Part shown: in pieces, positions 1-8,781 of the stretch
How positions within the stretch are numbered: the stretch's first letter is position 1
Layout: the number at the start of each line of letters is the position of its first letter
Notes under the pieces: model-generated
The model's database searches: none
Seen by the model: only the letters and a program-made list of their open reading frames with translations
What the model was told of the DNA's origin: nothing
Position numbers and translations under genes: made by a program
Assembly (NCBI RefSeq): GCF_014656095.1
Contig: NZ_BNBT01000021.1
Span: 1 to 64,000 of the forward strand
DNA: 64,000 bases
Origin: Streptomyces longispororuber
GTDB lineage: Bacteria > Actinomycetota > Actinomycetes > Streptomycetales > Streptomycetaceae
Direction: 5' to 3'

Positions 1-402
1 GGGCGGGCGGGCCGCCGCCCCCCGCAGGGCGGGCGGGCCGGGCGCCGCGCGGGGGACGCCGCGGACGGTGCCGTCGGGGCTCAGGAAGGCCGGGTCGCCG
101 CCGGGGACCATGCCGAGCTCGCGGGCGCGGCGCTGCAGGGCGTCCGGCGCGGCGTACTCGTCGACCTCCCGCTGGAGCTGCTGCTCCTCGTCGGTGAGGT
201 CCTGGGTCTGCCGCTTGACCTTGGTGAGCTGGAAGGAGCCCTCGTTCAGCGAGGAGTTGAGCATCAGGAGCGTGATCAGGCCGCCGCCGAGCAGCAGCAC
301 GACCAGGAGCATGAACGGGGTGCGGGCCGCGCGGTCGGGGCCCGTGGGCAGCAGCCGTGCGAGGCGCGCCGCCCTCCCTCGGAGCTGCGGTTTCCTGCTC
401 AC
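1..402 (-). CDS. ftsL: FtsL-like septum formation protein (3' end outside window)
   Basis: Small bitopic division protein expected to act with FtsQ/FtsB-type partners at the septum. The reading frame starts at GTG 402 after a GAGGAGG ribosome site and stays open to the window edge, so the C-terminus is missing. It has a basic cytoplasmic start (VSRKPQLRGRAARLARLLP), one membrane segment (about residues 33-52, MLLVVLLLGGGLITLLML), then a polar helical stretch rich in Gln/Glu (VKRQTQDLTDEEQQLQREV) typical of the FtsL coiled coil, ending in a Pro/Ala/Gly tail. It lies 66 bp downstream of rsmH on the same strand, the usual position at the head of the division and cell-wall cluster. The assignment rests on topology and context, since FtsL sequences are poorly conserved. 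Confidence 0.85.
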   Translation of the reverse strand, partial: MSRKPQLRGRAARLARLLPTGPDRAARTPFMLLVVLLLGGGLITLLMLNSSLNEGSFQLTKVKRQTQDLTDEEQQLQREVDEYAAPDALQRRARELGMVPGGDPAFLSPDGTVRGVPRAAPGPPALRGAAARPP

Positions 403-468
403 CCGGCCTCCTCGCGGACGCGGCTCACGGTGTCTCCCGCGGGGCGGGGGCGCGGCCGGTGGTGCCCG

Positions 469-1428
469 TCATACGGCGTCCTCACGGATGCGCTGCGCCC
501 CGCGCAGCCGCGCCGGGGCGGCCCTGCGGTTCTCGGCGATCTCCGCCTCGGTGGGCAGCTCGGCGCCGCGCGTGAGCAGCTTGAGCCGCGGCTGGTACTG
601 CTCGGGCACCACGGGCAGGCCGGGCGGGGCGGTGGTGGCGGCCCCGGCCGCGAAGACCTGCTTGACCAGGCGGTCCTCCAGGGAGTGGTACGACAGCACC
701 GCGATGCGCCCGTCCACGGCGAGCGCCTTGACGGCCGCGGGAATGGCCCGCTCCAGGACGCTCAGCTCGCCGTTGACCTCGATGCGCAGGGCCTGGAAGG
801 TGCGCTTGGCGGGGTTGCCGCCGGTGCGCTTGGCGGCCTGCGGCAGCGCGTCGCGGATCAGCTCGACCAGGCGTGCGCTGGTGCTGAACGGCTGCTTCGC
901 GCGCTCGCGCACGACGGCCGACACGATGCGCTTGGCCTGCTTCTCCTCGCCGTACGCGCGCAGGATCCGCACCAGCTCGCCCGGCGGGTAGGTGTTGAGC
1001 ACCTCGGCGGCGCTGATGCCGGTCGTCTGGTCCATGCGCATGTCGAGCGGCGCGTCCTGGGCGTACGCGAAGCCGCGGTCGGCCTCGTCGAGCTGCATGG
1101 AGGAGACGCCGAGGTCGAACAGGACGCCCTGGACGCGCGGCACGCCGAGCCGGTCGAGGACCTCGGGGAGTTCGTCGTAGACCGCGTGCACGAGGGTCGC
1201 CCGGTCGCCGTAGGGCGCGAGCCGCTCGCCGGACAGGCGCAGCGCCTCCTTGTCGCGGTCCAGGGCGACGAGGCGCGCCTCGGGGAAGGCCGAGAGCAGC
1301 GCCTCGCTGTGGCCGCCGAGGCCGAGGGTGCAGTCGACGACGACGGCTCCCGGCCGGGTGAGCGCCGGGGCCAACAGGTCCAGGCACCGCTGGAGCATCA
1401 CCGGGACGTGTCGACTGTTGCCGGTCAA
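469..1428 (-). CDS. rsmH: 16S rRNA (cytosine(1402)-N(4))-methyltransferase RsmH
   Basis: Methylates N4 of C1402 in the ribosomal P site using S-adenosylmethionine. The 319-residue protein has the family start ([13 protein letters not shown]), the SAM-binding glycine motif ([16 protein letters not shown]), the [18 protein letters not shown] block and the C-terminal [12 protein letters not shown] motif, all in the expected order and at normal length. TTG 1428 is taken as start because a GAGAGG ribosome site lies just upstream and the encoded [11 protein letters not shown] matches the family N-terminus. It is the first gene of the division cluster reading out of the left edge, with ftsL next. 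No mraZ is seen upstream. Confidence 0.95.
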   Translation of the reverse strand: MTGNSRHVPVMLQRCLDLLAPALTRPGAVVVDCTLGLGGHSEALLSAFPEARLVALDRDKEALRLSGERLAPYGDRATLVHAVYDELPEVLDRLGVPRVQGVLFDLGVSSMQLDEADRGFAYAQDAPLDMRMDQTTGISAAEVLNTYPPGELVRILRAYGEEKQAKRIVSAVVRERAKQPFSTSARLVELIRDALPQAAKRTGGNPAKRTFQALRIEVNGELSVLERAIPAAVKALAVDGRIAVLSYHSLEDRLVKQVFAAGAATTAPPGLPVVPEQYQPRLKLLTRGAELPTEAEIAENRRAAPARLRGAQRIREDAV

Positions 1429-1639
1429 GGGGCCCTCTCAGGTCCGGCGGACGCCCTACGCACCGCCGGGTCCCCGCCCGCTCGGTGAAGGGGAACCGGA
1501 CTGCCGGCGCCGGGGAGGCGGCGTCAGCCGACCGGGAGCGGGAGGAGGCCGAGCCGTACGTACGCGCCACGCACGTGGGGAATTCTGCGAATCTCCGGAT
1601 TTACCAGCAGGGAGTAGGTCTCCTCTCCCGCTTCGCGTC

Positions 1640-1667
1640 ACTTTAGTCCACGGTGTGCCGCGGTCAA
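1640..1667 (-). promoter_or_regulatory. Vegetative-type promoter for rsmH-ftsL
   Basis: Read on the minus strand, TTGACC (1662-1667) and TAAAGT (1640-1645) are separated by 16 bp, close to the consensus for the main sigma factor. Transcription would start near 1633, giving a leader of about 200 nt before the TTG start of rsmH. The rest of the 394-bp gap between rsmH and the carbonic anhydrase start (1429-1822) shows no convincing gene. Confidence 0.55.
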
Positions 1668-1822
1668 TCAACTGGCCTGCGCGGCGCGCGCCGGGGTGCC
1701 CGCAGGACCGTGGAGTCGGGCCCCGTCACCCGTTCGGACCTGCCCAAACCTACCTGTGGATTACCTCACAACAACAAGCAATGCGGTTCTTTGTCCGTCC
1801 TCACAGCAAGCCGGGGCGATCA

Positions 1823-2398
1823 ATGGCTATTACCGTCGACGTCATGTCGACTTCTTCCCCGGGCCATACCTCCGCAGCGCCGACCGGCGGCATAGCCGCA
1901 GAAGGAACCGTCACGGACAGACTCGTCGAGGCGAACCGGCGCTACGCCTCCGTCTTCGCCGATCCGGGCATGGACGCCCGGCCCGTCCTGCGCGTCGCCG
2001 TCGTCGCCTGCATGGACGCGCGCCTGGACCTGCACGCCGCGCTGGGGCTCCAGCTCGGCGACTGTCACACGATCCGCAACGCCGGCGGCGTCGTCACCGA
2101 CGACGTGATCCGCTCGCTGACCATCAGCCAGCGCGCGCTCGGCACCCGCAGCGTGGCGCTCATCCACCACACCGGCTGTGGCCTGGAGTCGCTGACCGAG
2201 GAGTTCCGGCACGACCTGGAGATGGAGGTCGGGCAGCGGCCCGCGTGGGCGGTGGAGTCGTTCCGCGACGTCGACCAGGACGTGCGGCAGTCCATGCAGA
2301 GGGTGCGCACCTCGCCGTTCCTGCTGCACACCGACGACGTGCGCGGCTTCGTCTTCGACGTGCAGACGGGCCTGCTGCGCGAGATCGACCCGGCGTGA
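1823..2398 (+). CDS. Beta-class carbonic anhydrase
   Basis: Predicted zinc enzyme interconverting CO2 and bicarbonate. Of 191 residues, the zinc ligands are visible as Cys63 in VVACMDARLDL (with Asp65 and Arg67 forming the Asp-Arg dyad) and the H-x-x-C pair ending at Cys119 in LIHHTGCGL. The conserved IRNAGGVVTDDVIRSL segment lies between them. This short actinobacterial form ends soon after the second zinc motif (FDVQTGLLREID). ATG 1823 is chosen as start; ATG 1844 is possible, and neither has a strong ribosome site. It stands alone between the divergent rsmH promoter and the MoxR operon. Confidence 0.9.
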   Translation: MAITVDVMSTSSPGHTSAAPTGGIAAEGTVTDRLVEANRRYASVFADPGMDARPVLRVAVVACMDARLDLHAALGLQLGDCHTIRNAGGVVTDDVIRSLTISQRALGTRSVALIHHTGCGLESLTEEFRHDLEMEVGQRPAWAVESFRDVDQDVRQSMQRVRTSPFLLHTDDVRGFVFDVQTGLLREIDPA

Positions 2399-2680
2399 CC
2401 CGACCGGCACGGTGTGCCGCGGTGGTACCGGGTACCGGACAATGTTCGGTACGCGAAACACCACAAGGTCGGGCATAACGGCGCCAGTTGTCCACAGGCG
2501 AGTGACACGAACCGGTAAGCCCCACAAGAATGCGTGTGTGGCAGCGCGCTGAACTCTTCACGCGTGCTGCCCGTGTTTCGGGGTGGGCCGGTCCGCACAT
2601 CGAGTTGTCGGCCCGGGGAACCATGGAAAGAGGTGTCCCTTGCTCTTTGCCGAGCGTGGGGAAGGGCCGAGGAGGGCCGG

Positions 2681-3700
2681 GTGACGACCTATGACGATCG
2701 AGCGAGCCTCACAGACCTGACCGCGACGGCGGAGCGTGTCCGCGGGTCGGTCGAGGGTGTGATCGAGGGCAAGCCGGAGGTCGTACGGCTTTCGCTGACG
2801 GTGCTCCTCGCGGAGGGACACCTGCTCATCGAGGATGTTCCGGGCGTGGGCAAGACCATGCTCGCCAAGGCGCTGGCGCGCTCCATCGACTGCTCGGTGC
2901 GGCGCATCCAGTTCACGCCGGACCTGCTGCCGTCGGACATCACGGGCGTGTCCATCTGGGACCAGCAGCGCCGGGACTTCGAGTTCAAGCCGGGGGCGAT
3001 CTTCGCGCAGATCGTGATCGGGGACGAGATCAACCGCGCGTCGCCCAAGACGCAGTCCGCGCTCCTGGAGTCCATGGAGGAGCGCCAGGTCACCATCGAC
3101 GGCCAGACGTACGAGCTGCCGAGCCCCTTCATGGTGGTGGCCACGCAGAACCCGGTCGAGATGGAGGGCACCTATCCGCTGCCCGAGGCGCAGCGGGACC
3201 GCTTCATGGCGCGCGTCTCCATCGGCTACCCGGCCCCGGAGGCCGAGCTGCAGATGCTGGACGTGCACGGCGGCGTCTCCCCGCTCGACGACCTCCAGCC
3301 GGTGGCGCACGCGCACGACATCGTGAAGCTCATCGACGCGGTCCGCACGGTCCACGTCGCCGAGTCCGTGCGGCGGTACGCGGTCGACCTGGTCGCCGCC
3401 ACCCGCACCCACCCCGAGCTGAGACTCGGCGCATCGCCGCGCGCGACGCTGCACCTGCTGCGGGCCGCCAAGGCCTCCGCCGCGCTCAGCGGCCGTGACT
3501 TCGCGCTGCCGGACGACATACAGGCGCTGGCCGTCGCGGTCCTCGCGCACCGCCTGCTGCCCACGGCCCAGGCGCAGCTCAACCGGCGTACGGCCGAGTC
3601 GGTCGTGCTCGAGATCCTCCAGCGCACGCCGGTCCCGGGCGCCCAGCAGCCCGGTGGAGGGTTCTTCGGCCAGCAGCCGCCCGGCGCCCGGAGGCTGTGA
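2681..3700 (+). CDS. MoxR-family AAA+ ATPase
   Basis: AAA+ ATPase of the MoxR group, which usually acts as a chaperone for assembling or activating partner proteins. It has a Walker A (EDVPGVGKTMLAKALA), a Walker B (VIGDEINRASPKTQSALLE), the sensor segment VVATQNPVEMEGTYPLPEAQRDRF and a C-terminal lid, 339 residues in all, normal for the family. GTG 2681 follows a GGAGGG site. Its stop overlaps the start of the DUF58 gene, so MoxR, DUF58 protein and transglutaminase form a translationally coupled operon, a combination found widely in bacteria. The 282 bp before it hold no gene. Confidence 0.93.
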   Translation: MTTYDDRASLTDLTATAERVRGSVEGVIEGKPEVVRLSLTVLLAEGHLLIEDVPGVGKTMLAKALARSIDCSVRRIQFTPDLLPSDITGVSIWDQQRRDFEFKPGAIFAQIVIGDEINRASPKTQSALLESMEERQVTIDGQTYELPSPFMVVATQNPVEMEGTYPLPEAQRDRFMARVSIGYPAPEAELQMLDVHGGVSPLDDLQPVAHAHDIVKLIDAVRTVHVAESVRRYAVDLVAATRTHPELRLGASPRATLHLLRAAKASAALSGRDFALPDDIQALAVAVLAHRLLPTAQAQLNRRTAESVVLEILQRTPVPGAQQPGGGFFGQQPPGARRL

Positions 3701-5142
3701 TGACCGCCGGGGGGAGGCCGCCGGCGCACCCCGGTGACGAGGGCGCCGACCGGGGCGACCGCAGCGGTCTTCGTACCGCGCTGTCCGGCCTGACCACCCG
3801 CGGCCGCTCCTTCTTCGCGGCGGGCGTCGCCGCCGCCGTCTGCGCCTACGTCCTCGGCCAGAGCGACCTGCTGCGGGTCGGGCTGCTGCTCGCGGTGCTT
3901 CCGCTGGTGTGCGCGGCCGTGCTGTACCGCACGCGCTACCGCGTCGCGGGCAGCCGCCGACTCGCCCCCGCGCGCGTGCCCGCGGGCTCGGAGGCGCGCG
4001 TGCACCTGCGGATGGAGAACGTCTCGCGGCTGCCCACGGGCCTGCTGATGCTCCAGGACCGGGTGCCGTACGTGCTCGGGCCGCGGCCGCGGTTCGTGCT
4101 CGACCGGGTGGAGGCGGGCGGGCGCCGCGAGGTGTCCTACCGCGTCCGCTCGGACCTGCGGGGCCGCTACCCGCTGGGCCCGCTCCAGTTGCGGCTGACC
4201 GACCCGTTCGGGATGTGCGAGCTGACCCGCTCCTTCTCCACGTTCGACACGCTGACGGTGGTCCCGCGCGTGGAGGCGCTGCCGCCGGTACGGCTGACCG
4301 GCGAGGCCAAGGGGTACGGCGACGGGCGGCACCGCTCGCTGGCCCTCGCCGGCGAGGACGACATCATCCCGCGCGGGTACCGCTACGGCGACGACCTGCG
4401 CCGCGTCCACTGGCGCTCCACCGCGCGCTACGGCGAGCTGATGGTGCGCCGGGAGGAGCAGCCGCAGCGCTCCCGCTGCACGGTGCTGCTCGACACCCGC
4501 GCGGTGGCCTACCAGGGCGCGGGCCCCGACTCGGCGTTCGAGTGGGCGGTGTCCGGCACCGCGTCCACGCTCGTGCACATGCTGGAGCGGGGTTTCTCCG
4601 TACGCCTGCTGACGGACACCGGGAGCTCGCTGCCCGGCGAGGGCGCCGAGGGGTTCGCGGGCGGGAGCCAGGAGTCCGCGGACTCCGCCGGGCTGATGAT
4701 GGACACGCTCGCCGTGATCGACCACTCGGACGGCGCCGGGCTCTCCCGCGCCTACGACGTGCTGCGCGGCGGCAACGAGGGCCTGCTGGTGGCCTTCCTC
4801 GGCGACCTCGACGAGGAGCAGGCCGCGGTGCTCGCCAAGATGCGCCGCCGCAGCGGCGCGGCGGTCGCCTTCCTCCTGGACGGCCAGGCCTGGCTGCGCG
4901 GGGCCGGGGCGGCGCCGTCCGCGCCGGCCGCGGACCGGGTGCGGCTGCTGGCCGAGGCGGGCTGGACGGCGGTCGCCGTGCCGCTCGGGGTGCCGCTGGT
5001 GGAGCTGTGGCGCCGGGCGGACCACCTGCGCGCGGGCGCGGGACCACAGGCGGCGACCGCGGGGCCCGTGACGGGCGGGCCGGGCGGGCCGGGCGGCCCC
5101 CGCGGAACAGGGAGAACCGGTGGAACAGGGGGATGGACATGA
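3700..5142 (+). CDS. DUF58 domain-containing membrane protein
   Basis: Member of the DUF58 group that accompanies MoxR ATPases; exact role unknown. About 480 residues. Residues 30-72 hold two hydrophobic segments (FFAAGVAAAVCAYVLG and VGLLLAVLPLVCAAVL). A beta-rich section follows, then the DUF58 signature IIPRGYRYGDDLRRVHWRSTARYGELMVRREEQPQ and a von Willebrand-like end (CTVLLDTRAV). The tail is rich in Gly and Pro. ATG 3700 overlaps the MoxR stop, and GTG 3697 in frame just before it is an alternative. Its own stop overlaps the next start. Confidence 0.9.
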   Translation: MTAGGRPPAHPGDEGADRGDRSGLRTALSGLTTRGRSFFAAGVAAAVCAYVLGQSDLLRVGLLLAVLPLVCAAVLYRTRYRVAGSRRLAPARVPAGSEARVHLRMENVSRLPTGLLMLQDRVPYVLGPRPRFVLDRVEAGGRREVSYRVRSDLRGRYPLGPLQLRLTDPFGMCELTRSFSTFDTLTVVPRVEALPPVRLTGEAKGYGDGRHRSLALAGEDDIIPRGYRYGDDLRRVHWRSTARYGELMVRREEQPQRSRCTVLLDTRAVAYQGAGPDSAFEWAVSGTASTLVHMLERGFSVRLLTDTGSSLPGEGAEGFAGGSQESADSAGLMMDTLAVIDHSDGAGLSRAYDVLRGGNEGLLVAFLGDLDEEQAAVLAKMRRRSGAAVAFLLDGQAWLRGAGAAPSAPAADRVRLLAEAGWTAVAVPLGVPLVELWRRADHLRAGAGPQAATAGPVTGGPGGPGGPRGTGRTGGTGGWT

Positions 5143-7544
5143 GTGGGCGTACGCGGCTCGCGCTGTGCGCCGCCGCCGCGACGCTGCTGGCGTCCGGCGC
5201 GATGCTGCCGCTCGTCGAGACGTCGGGCTGGCTGGTGCAGGCGGCGGTCCTGCTCGCGCTGCAGAGCGGCGTGGGCGCGCTGGCCCGGCGGGTACCGCTC
5301 GCCAGACCGCTGACCGTGGCCGCCCAGGCCCTGGTCACGCTGCTGCTCCTGACGCTGGTCTTCGCGCGGGAGCAGGCGCTCGCCGGGGTGGTGCCCGGGC
5401 CGGAGGTCTTCCGGCACTTCGGCACGCTCCTGGAGGCGGGCAGCGACGACGTGGGGCGGTACGCGATCCCGGCGCCGCTCACCGACGGCATCCGGCTGAT
5501 GCTGGTCGGCGGCGTCCTCGTGGTGGGCCTCGCGGTGGACGCGCTCGCGGTGACGTTCCGTACGGCGGCACCGGCGGGGCTGCCGCTGCTCGCGCTGTAC
5601 TCGATCGCGGCCGGGCTCTCCGGGGACGGCGCGGGGTGGCTGTGGTTCCTGCTCGCGGCGTCCGGGTACCTGCTGCTGCTCCTCGCGGAGGGCCGGGACC
5701 GGCTCTCGCAGTGGGGGCGGGTCTTCGGCGGTCCTGCCCGGGCGCCGGCCTCCTCCTCCGGCCTCGACGGTGACGGCGGCGCGCTCGCGCCGGTGCGCAC
5801 GGGCCGCCGCATCGGCGCGGTCGCCCTGGGCGTCGCGCTCGTGGTGCCGCTCGGCCTGCCGGCCCTCGACGGCGGCCTCCTCGACGACTCGGACGGCCCC
5901 GGGATCGGCGGCCGCGGCAAGGGCGGCACGATCTCCGCGGTGAACCCGCTGGTCGCGCTGCAGAACAGCCTGAACCAGCCGGAGGACCGCGAGGTCATCT
6001 CGTACCGTACGAACGCGAAGGACGTGCAGGATCTGTACCTGCGGATCGTGTCGCTCGACCAGTTCGACGGGACGACGTGGAAGACCACCGTCCGGGACGT
6101 CGAGGACGTGCCCGCGCGGCTGCCCGAGCCGCCGGGCCTGTCCCCCACCGTCCGCAGGACGGAGATCCAGACGAACCTGTCGGCCGCCGACGGCTACGCG
6201 CAGAACTGGCTGCCCATGCCGTACCCGGCGAGCCAGGTGCGCATCGAGGGCCGCTGGCGGTACGAGCCGGTGGGCCGCACCGTGGTCGGCGACCGCAAGC
6301 AGACCACGCGCGGCGCGCAGTACTCCGTGAACAGCTTGGTCCTGGAGCCCACGGCCGAGCAGCTCGCGGCGGCGCCCCCGCCGCCGACGGCGCTGGAGCG
6401 GGAGTTCACGAAGGTGCCGGACACGCTGCCCTCGATGGTGGCGGAGACGGCCCGCAAGGTCACCCGGGGCGCGGCGAACGACTACGAGCGGGCGGTGAAG
6501 CTCCAGGACTGGTTCGCCTCCGACGGCGGCTTCACGTACAACACGCAGGTCCGCGCGGGCAGCGGTCCCGCGGCCGTGGTGCGCTTCCTGGAGCAGAAGG
6601 AGGGCTTCTGCGTCCACTTCTCCTTCGCCATGGCCTCGATGGCGCGCACGCTGGGCATCCCGGCGCGGGTGGCCGTGGGCTTCACCCCGGGCTCGGCGCA
6701 GGCGAACGGCACGATGTCGGTGGGCCTGCGGGACGCGCACGCCTGGCCCGAGCTGTACTTCGAGGGCGTGGGCTGGACGCGCTTCGAGCCGACGCCGAAC
6801 CGTGGCTCGGTGCCGGACTACACCCGTGACCAGAGCCCCACCGACGACGCCGACGACCCCGCGACGCCGGAGCCGTCCACGTCGGCGGCACAGTCCCCGC
6901 AGCCCTCGCAGTCCTCCGACTGCCCGCGCGACCGGCGCCGGCAGGACGGGTGCAGCAGCGCGTTGCCGCCGCTCGCGGTGGACTCCGACGACGGCGGGCC
7001 GCCGGTCGGGATGATCGTCGGCGGGTCGCTCGCGGCCCTGGTCGTCCTGGTGGTGCCCCTGTTGCCGATGCTCTGGCGCATCCGGGTGCGCGCGGTGCGG
7101 CTCGGCGTCGGCGGGCGCACGGAGGCGGACGCCGCCGCGCGGACCCTCGCGGCCTGGCTGGAGGTCACGGACACGGCCTGGGACCACGGGATCGCGCCGG
7201 AGGAGTCCCTGACGCCCCGGACGGCGGCGGCCCGGATCGTGCGCCTCGGTCAGTTGGACACGGCCGCGGCGGAGTCGGCGCACCGGGTGGCGGCGGCGGT
7301 CGAGCAGATCCTGTACGCGCCGCGGCCGCTGCTCGCGACAGGCCTCGCGGACGACGTCCGGCGGCTGCGGGAGGGGCTGCGCGCCTCCGCGAACCGCTCG
7401 ACCCGGCTGCGAGCGACGCTCGCTCCGCGCTCCGCCGCGCGGGTGATGTGGGCGACGGCGGACCGCTGGACGGCCCTGCGCCTCGGGCTGCGGGAACGCC
7501 TGCCGAAGCGGTGGCCCACGCGTCCGGCGGCGCGGGGCGGGTGA
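5139..7544 (+). CDS. Transglutaminase-like membrane protein (TgpA type)
   Basis: Large membrane protein of 801 residues. The first ~230 residues contain six or so hydrophobic helices (DUF3488-type region), followed by a long extracytoplasmic part with a transglutaminase core: Cys491 in KEGFCVHFSFAMASMARTLGIP, His534 in LRDAHAWPELYF, and an acidic residue in GWTRFEPTP in the third triad position. A Ser/Pro linker follows, then a last membrane helix (MIVGGSLAALVVLVVPLLPML) and a cytoplasmic DUF4129-like tail (about 140 residues). ATG 5139 overlaps the DUF58 stop (ATGA) and has a GGGGG stretch upstream. It is probably the effector of the MoxR/DUF58 system; the substrate is unknown. Confidence 0.92.
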   Translation: MSGRTRLALCAAAATLLASGAMLPLVETSGWLVQAAVLLALQSGVGALARRVPLARPLTVAAQALVTLLLLTLVFAREQALAGVVPGPEVFRHFGTLLEAGSDDVGRYAIPAPLTDGIRLMLVGGVLVVGLAVDALAVTFRTAAPAGLPLLALYSIAAGLSGDGAGWLWFLLAASGYLLLLLAEGRDRLSQWGRVFGGPARAPASSSGLDGDGGALAPVRTGRRIGAVALGVALVVPLGLPALDGGLLDDSDGPGIGGRGKGGTISAVNPLVALQNSLNQPEDREVISYRTNAKDVQDLYLRIVSLDQFDGTTWKTTVRDVEDVPARLPEPPGLSPTVRRTEIQTNLSAADGYAQNWLPMPYPASQVRIEGRWRYEPVGRTVVGDRKQTTRGAQYSVNSLVLEPTAEQLAAAPPPPTALEREFTKVPDTLPSMVAETARKVTRGAANDYERAVKLQDWFASDGGFTYNTQVRAGSGPAAVVRFLEQKEGFCVHFSFAMASMARTLGIPARVAVGFTPGSAQANGTMSVGLRDAHAWPELYFEGVGWTRFEPTPNRGSVPDYTRDQSPTDDADDPATPEPSTSAAQSPQPSQSSDCPRDRRRQDGCSSALPPLAVDSDDGGPPVGMIVGGSLAALVVLVVPLLPMLWRIRVRAVRLGVGGRTEADAAARTLAAWLEVTDTAWDHGIAPEESLTPRTAAARIVRLGQLDTAAAESAHRVAAAVEQILYAPRPLLATGLADDVRRLREGLRASANRSTRLRATLAPRSAARVMWATADRWTALRLGLRERLPKRWPTRPAARGG

Positions 7545-7725
7545 GCGGGGCGGTTGCCGGGGCAGTAGCGCGGTGCGGTTGAGCGGCCGCCGCCGCGGTA
7601 CGGCCATGAGGGGGCGAGCGCCTGTGGGTGCTCGCCCCTTCCGCTGTGTTCTGCCGTGTTCTGGCGCGGGTTTCGGCGGGTGGCGGTGGGTGGCCGCGGC
7701 TCCCGGGCGGGGGCCGGGTGCGGGC

Positions 7726-7771
7726 GCCGGGCGGGGGCTGGCGCGGGTGCCGGGCGGGGGCTGGCGCGGGT
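7726..7771. repeat. Perfect 23-bp tandem duplication in intergenic region
   Basis: Two identical 23-bp units (7726-7748 and 7749-7771) starting GCCGGGCGGGGGC lie in the 519-bp gap between the transglutaminase stop and the DUF3040 stop (7545-8063). Partial further copies flank them. The gap is GC-extreme, its open frames have no recognisable protein features, and it otherwise holds only the terminator at 7970-8006. Confidence 0.8.
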
Positions 7772-7969
7772 GCCGGGTACGGGTGGTGTGTGCGGATGCA
7801 CAGGCGGGTGCACACGTCGGGGCGGCCCGGTGCGGGGCGGCTCGGGCCCTCGCGCGGGCGGAGGCACCGGGCTCGGCGCGCGGCTGCGCGGGCGGTGCGC
7901 GACGGCGGGCCGCACCCGGGCGGTACGCGGTGGCGTGGGCAGCATCCGGACGGTGGCGTCCGGGCAGAG

Positions 7970-8006
7970 CGAAGGCCCGGCGCGCGGGTGCGCGGCCGGG
8001 CCTTCG
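7970..8006 (-). terminator. Hairpin terminator after the DUF3040 gene
   Basis: A perfect 12-bp inverted repeat (7970-7981 and 7995-8006, CGAAGGCCCGGC against its complement) encloses a 13-nt loop about 60 bp beyond the DUF3040 stop. It lacks a strong T-run, as is common in Streptomyces, and could also stop readthrough from the transglutaminase operon. Confidence 0.7.
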
Positions 8007-8063
8007 GGCAGGCGCAGAGGAGGAGGACGTCGGGCGGGTGGCCCCGGAGGGCCGACCTGGAGG

Positions 8064-8480
8064 CTACTGGCCGCCCTGTTGCTCGTCCCTGCGGCGCTGC
8101 CACCGCTGCTCGATCCGGTCCATCACGGACCGGCGCTGCCTGGGCTGATGCTGTCGCCGGACGCCCGGAGCGGCTCCGGCGACCGTGCCGGGGACCTGCT
8201 CGCCCGGCTTGGGCGCCTTGCGCCAACCGGTGACGGCGAGGACCGCGCACCCCAGCATGACGAGGAATCCGACCACGCTCACCCAGATGAGCTGGGCGAC
8301 CATTCCGGCCATGAGGAGGGCGATGCCCACCAGGAAGCCCGCGACCGCTTGGTAGACCCGCTTCCGGGTGTACGTACGCAGCCCGCTTCCCTCAAGCGCT
8401 GTCGCGAACTTGGGATCTTCGGCGTACAGCGCTCGCTCCATTTGCTCGAGCATGCGCTGCTCGTGCTCCGAGAGCGGCAC
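8064..8480 (-). CDS. DUF3040 domain-containing membrane protein
   Basis: Small actinobacterial membrane protein of unknown function (138 residues). The N-terminus VPLSEHEQRMLEQMERALYAEDPKFA is the DUF3040 signature. Two adjacent membrane helices follow (VAGFLVGIALLMAGMVAQL and WVSVVGFLVMLGCAVLAV), then a basic Arg/Gln-rich tail ending DRIEQRWQRRRDEQQ. GTG 8480 is the start because GAGGAGG lies at good distance and the family N-terminus begins there. The 301 bp upstream hold its promoter. Confidence 0.9.
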   Translation of the reverse strand: MPLSEHEQRMLEQMERALYAEDPKFATALEGSGLRTYTRKRVYQAVAGFLVGIALLMAGMVAQLIWVSVVGFLVMLGCAVLAVTGWRKAPKPGEQVPGTVAGAAPGVRRQHQPRQRRSVMDRIEQRWQRRRDEQQGGQ

Positions 8481-8529
8481 GGAGTCCTCCTCATCGTGCA
8501 GTCGCCGGGGCGACCGGGGGGTCCCCTTC

Positions 8530-8558
8530 AGGATAGGCAGGGAATCGCCCCCGTGAAA
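8530..8558 (-). promoter_or_regulatory. Promoter of the DUF3040 gene
   Basis: On the minus strand TTTCAC (8553-8558) and TATCCT (8530-8535) are separated by 17 bp, about 50 bp upstream of the GTG start. Nothing else was recognised between 8481 and 8781. Confidence 0.5.
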
Positions 8559-8781
8559 CCCGCCCCTCTGCGCCAACTTCGCCAAACCGGACCGCCAGGT
8601 CGCCCCGGCTCACTGAAGCCTGCATTCCCCAGTGACCGGTCCGTCATGCCGGACGGTGTCCCTCGATCATACGGCGCCCGTCGCCCGTACGGGGGGCCTG
8701 TGGCGTACTCCATGTGCCGCTGCGGCGCTGATCAGCGGGGTGGTCCCAGGCGTCACAGGAGCCACGCGCACCGGGCGGCGC

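Noticed and set aside
1429..1822. mraZ gene upstream of rsmH
   Set aside because: No frame shows the AbrB-like MraZ repeats; only promoter elements are seen.
3909..5132. Open frame leading into the transglutaminase gene, which would give a 1211-residue protein
   Set aside because: It overlaps the DUF58 gene in another frame, is Arg/Gly/Ala-rich without features, and the ATG at 5139 coupled to the DUF58 stop is the natural start.
7545..8063. Several overlapping open frames on both strands between the transglutaminase and DUF3040 genes
   Set aside because: All are compositional, low complexity and without start signals; a terminator hairpin lies inside.
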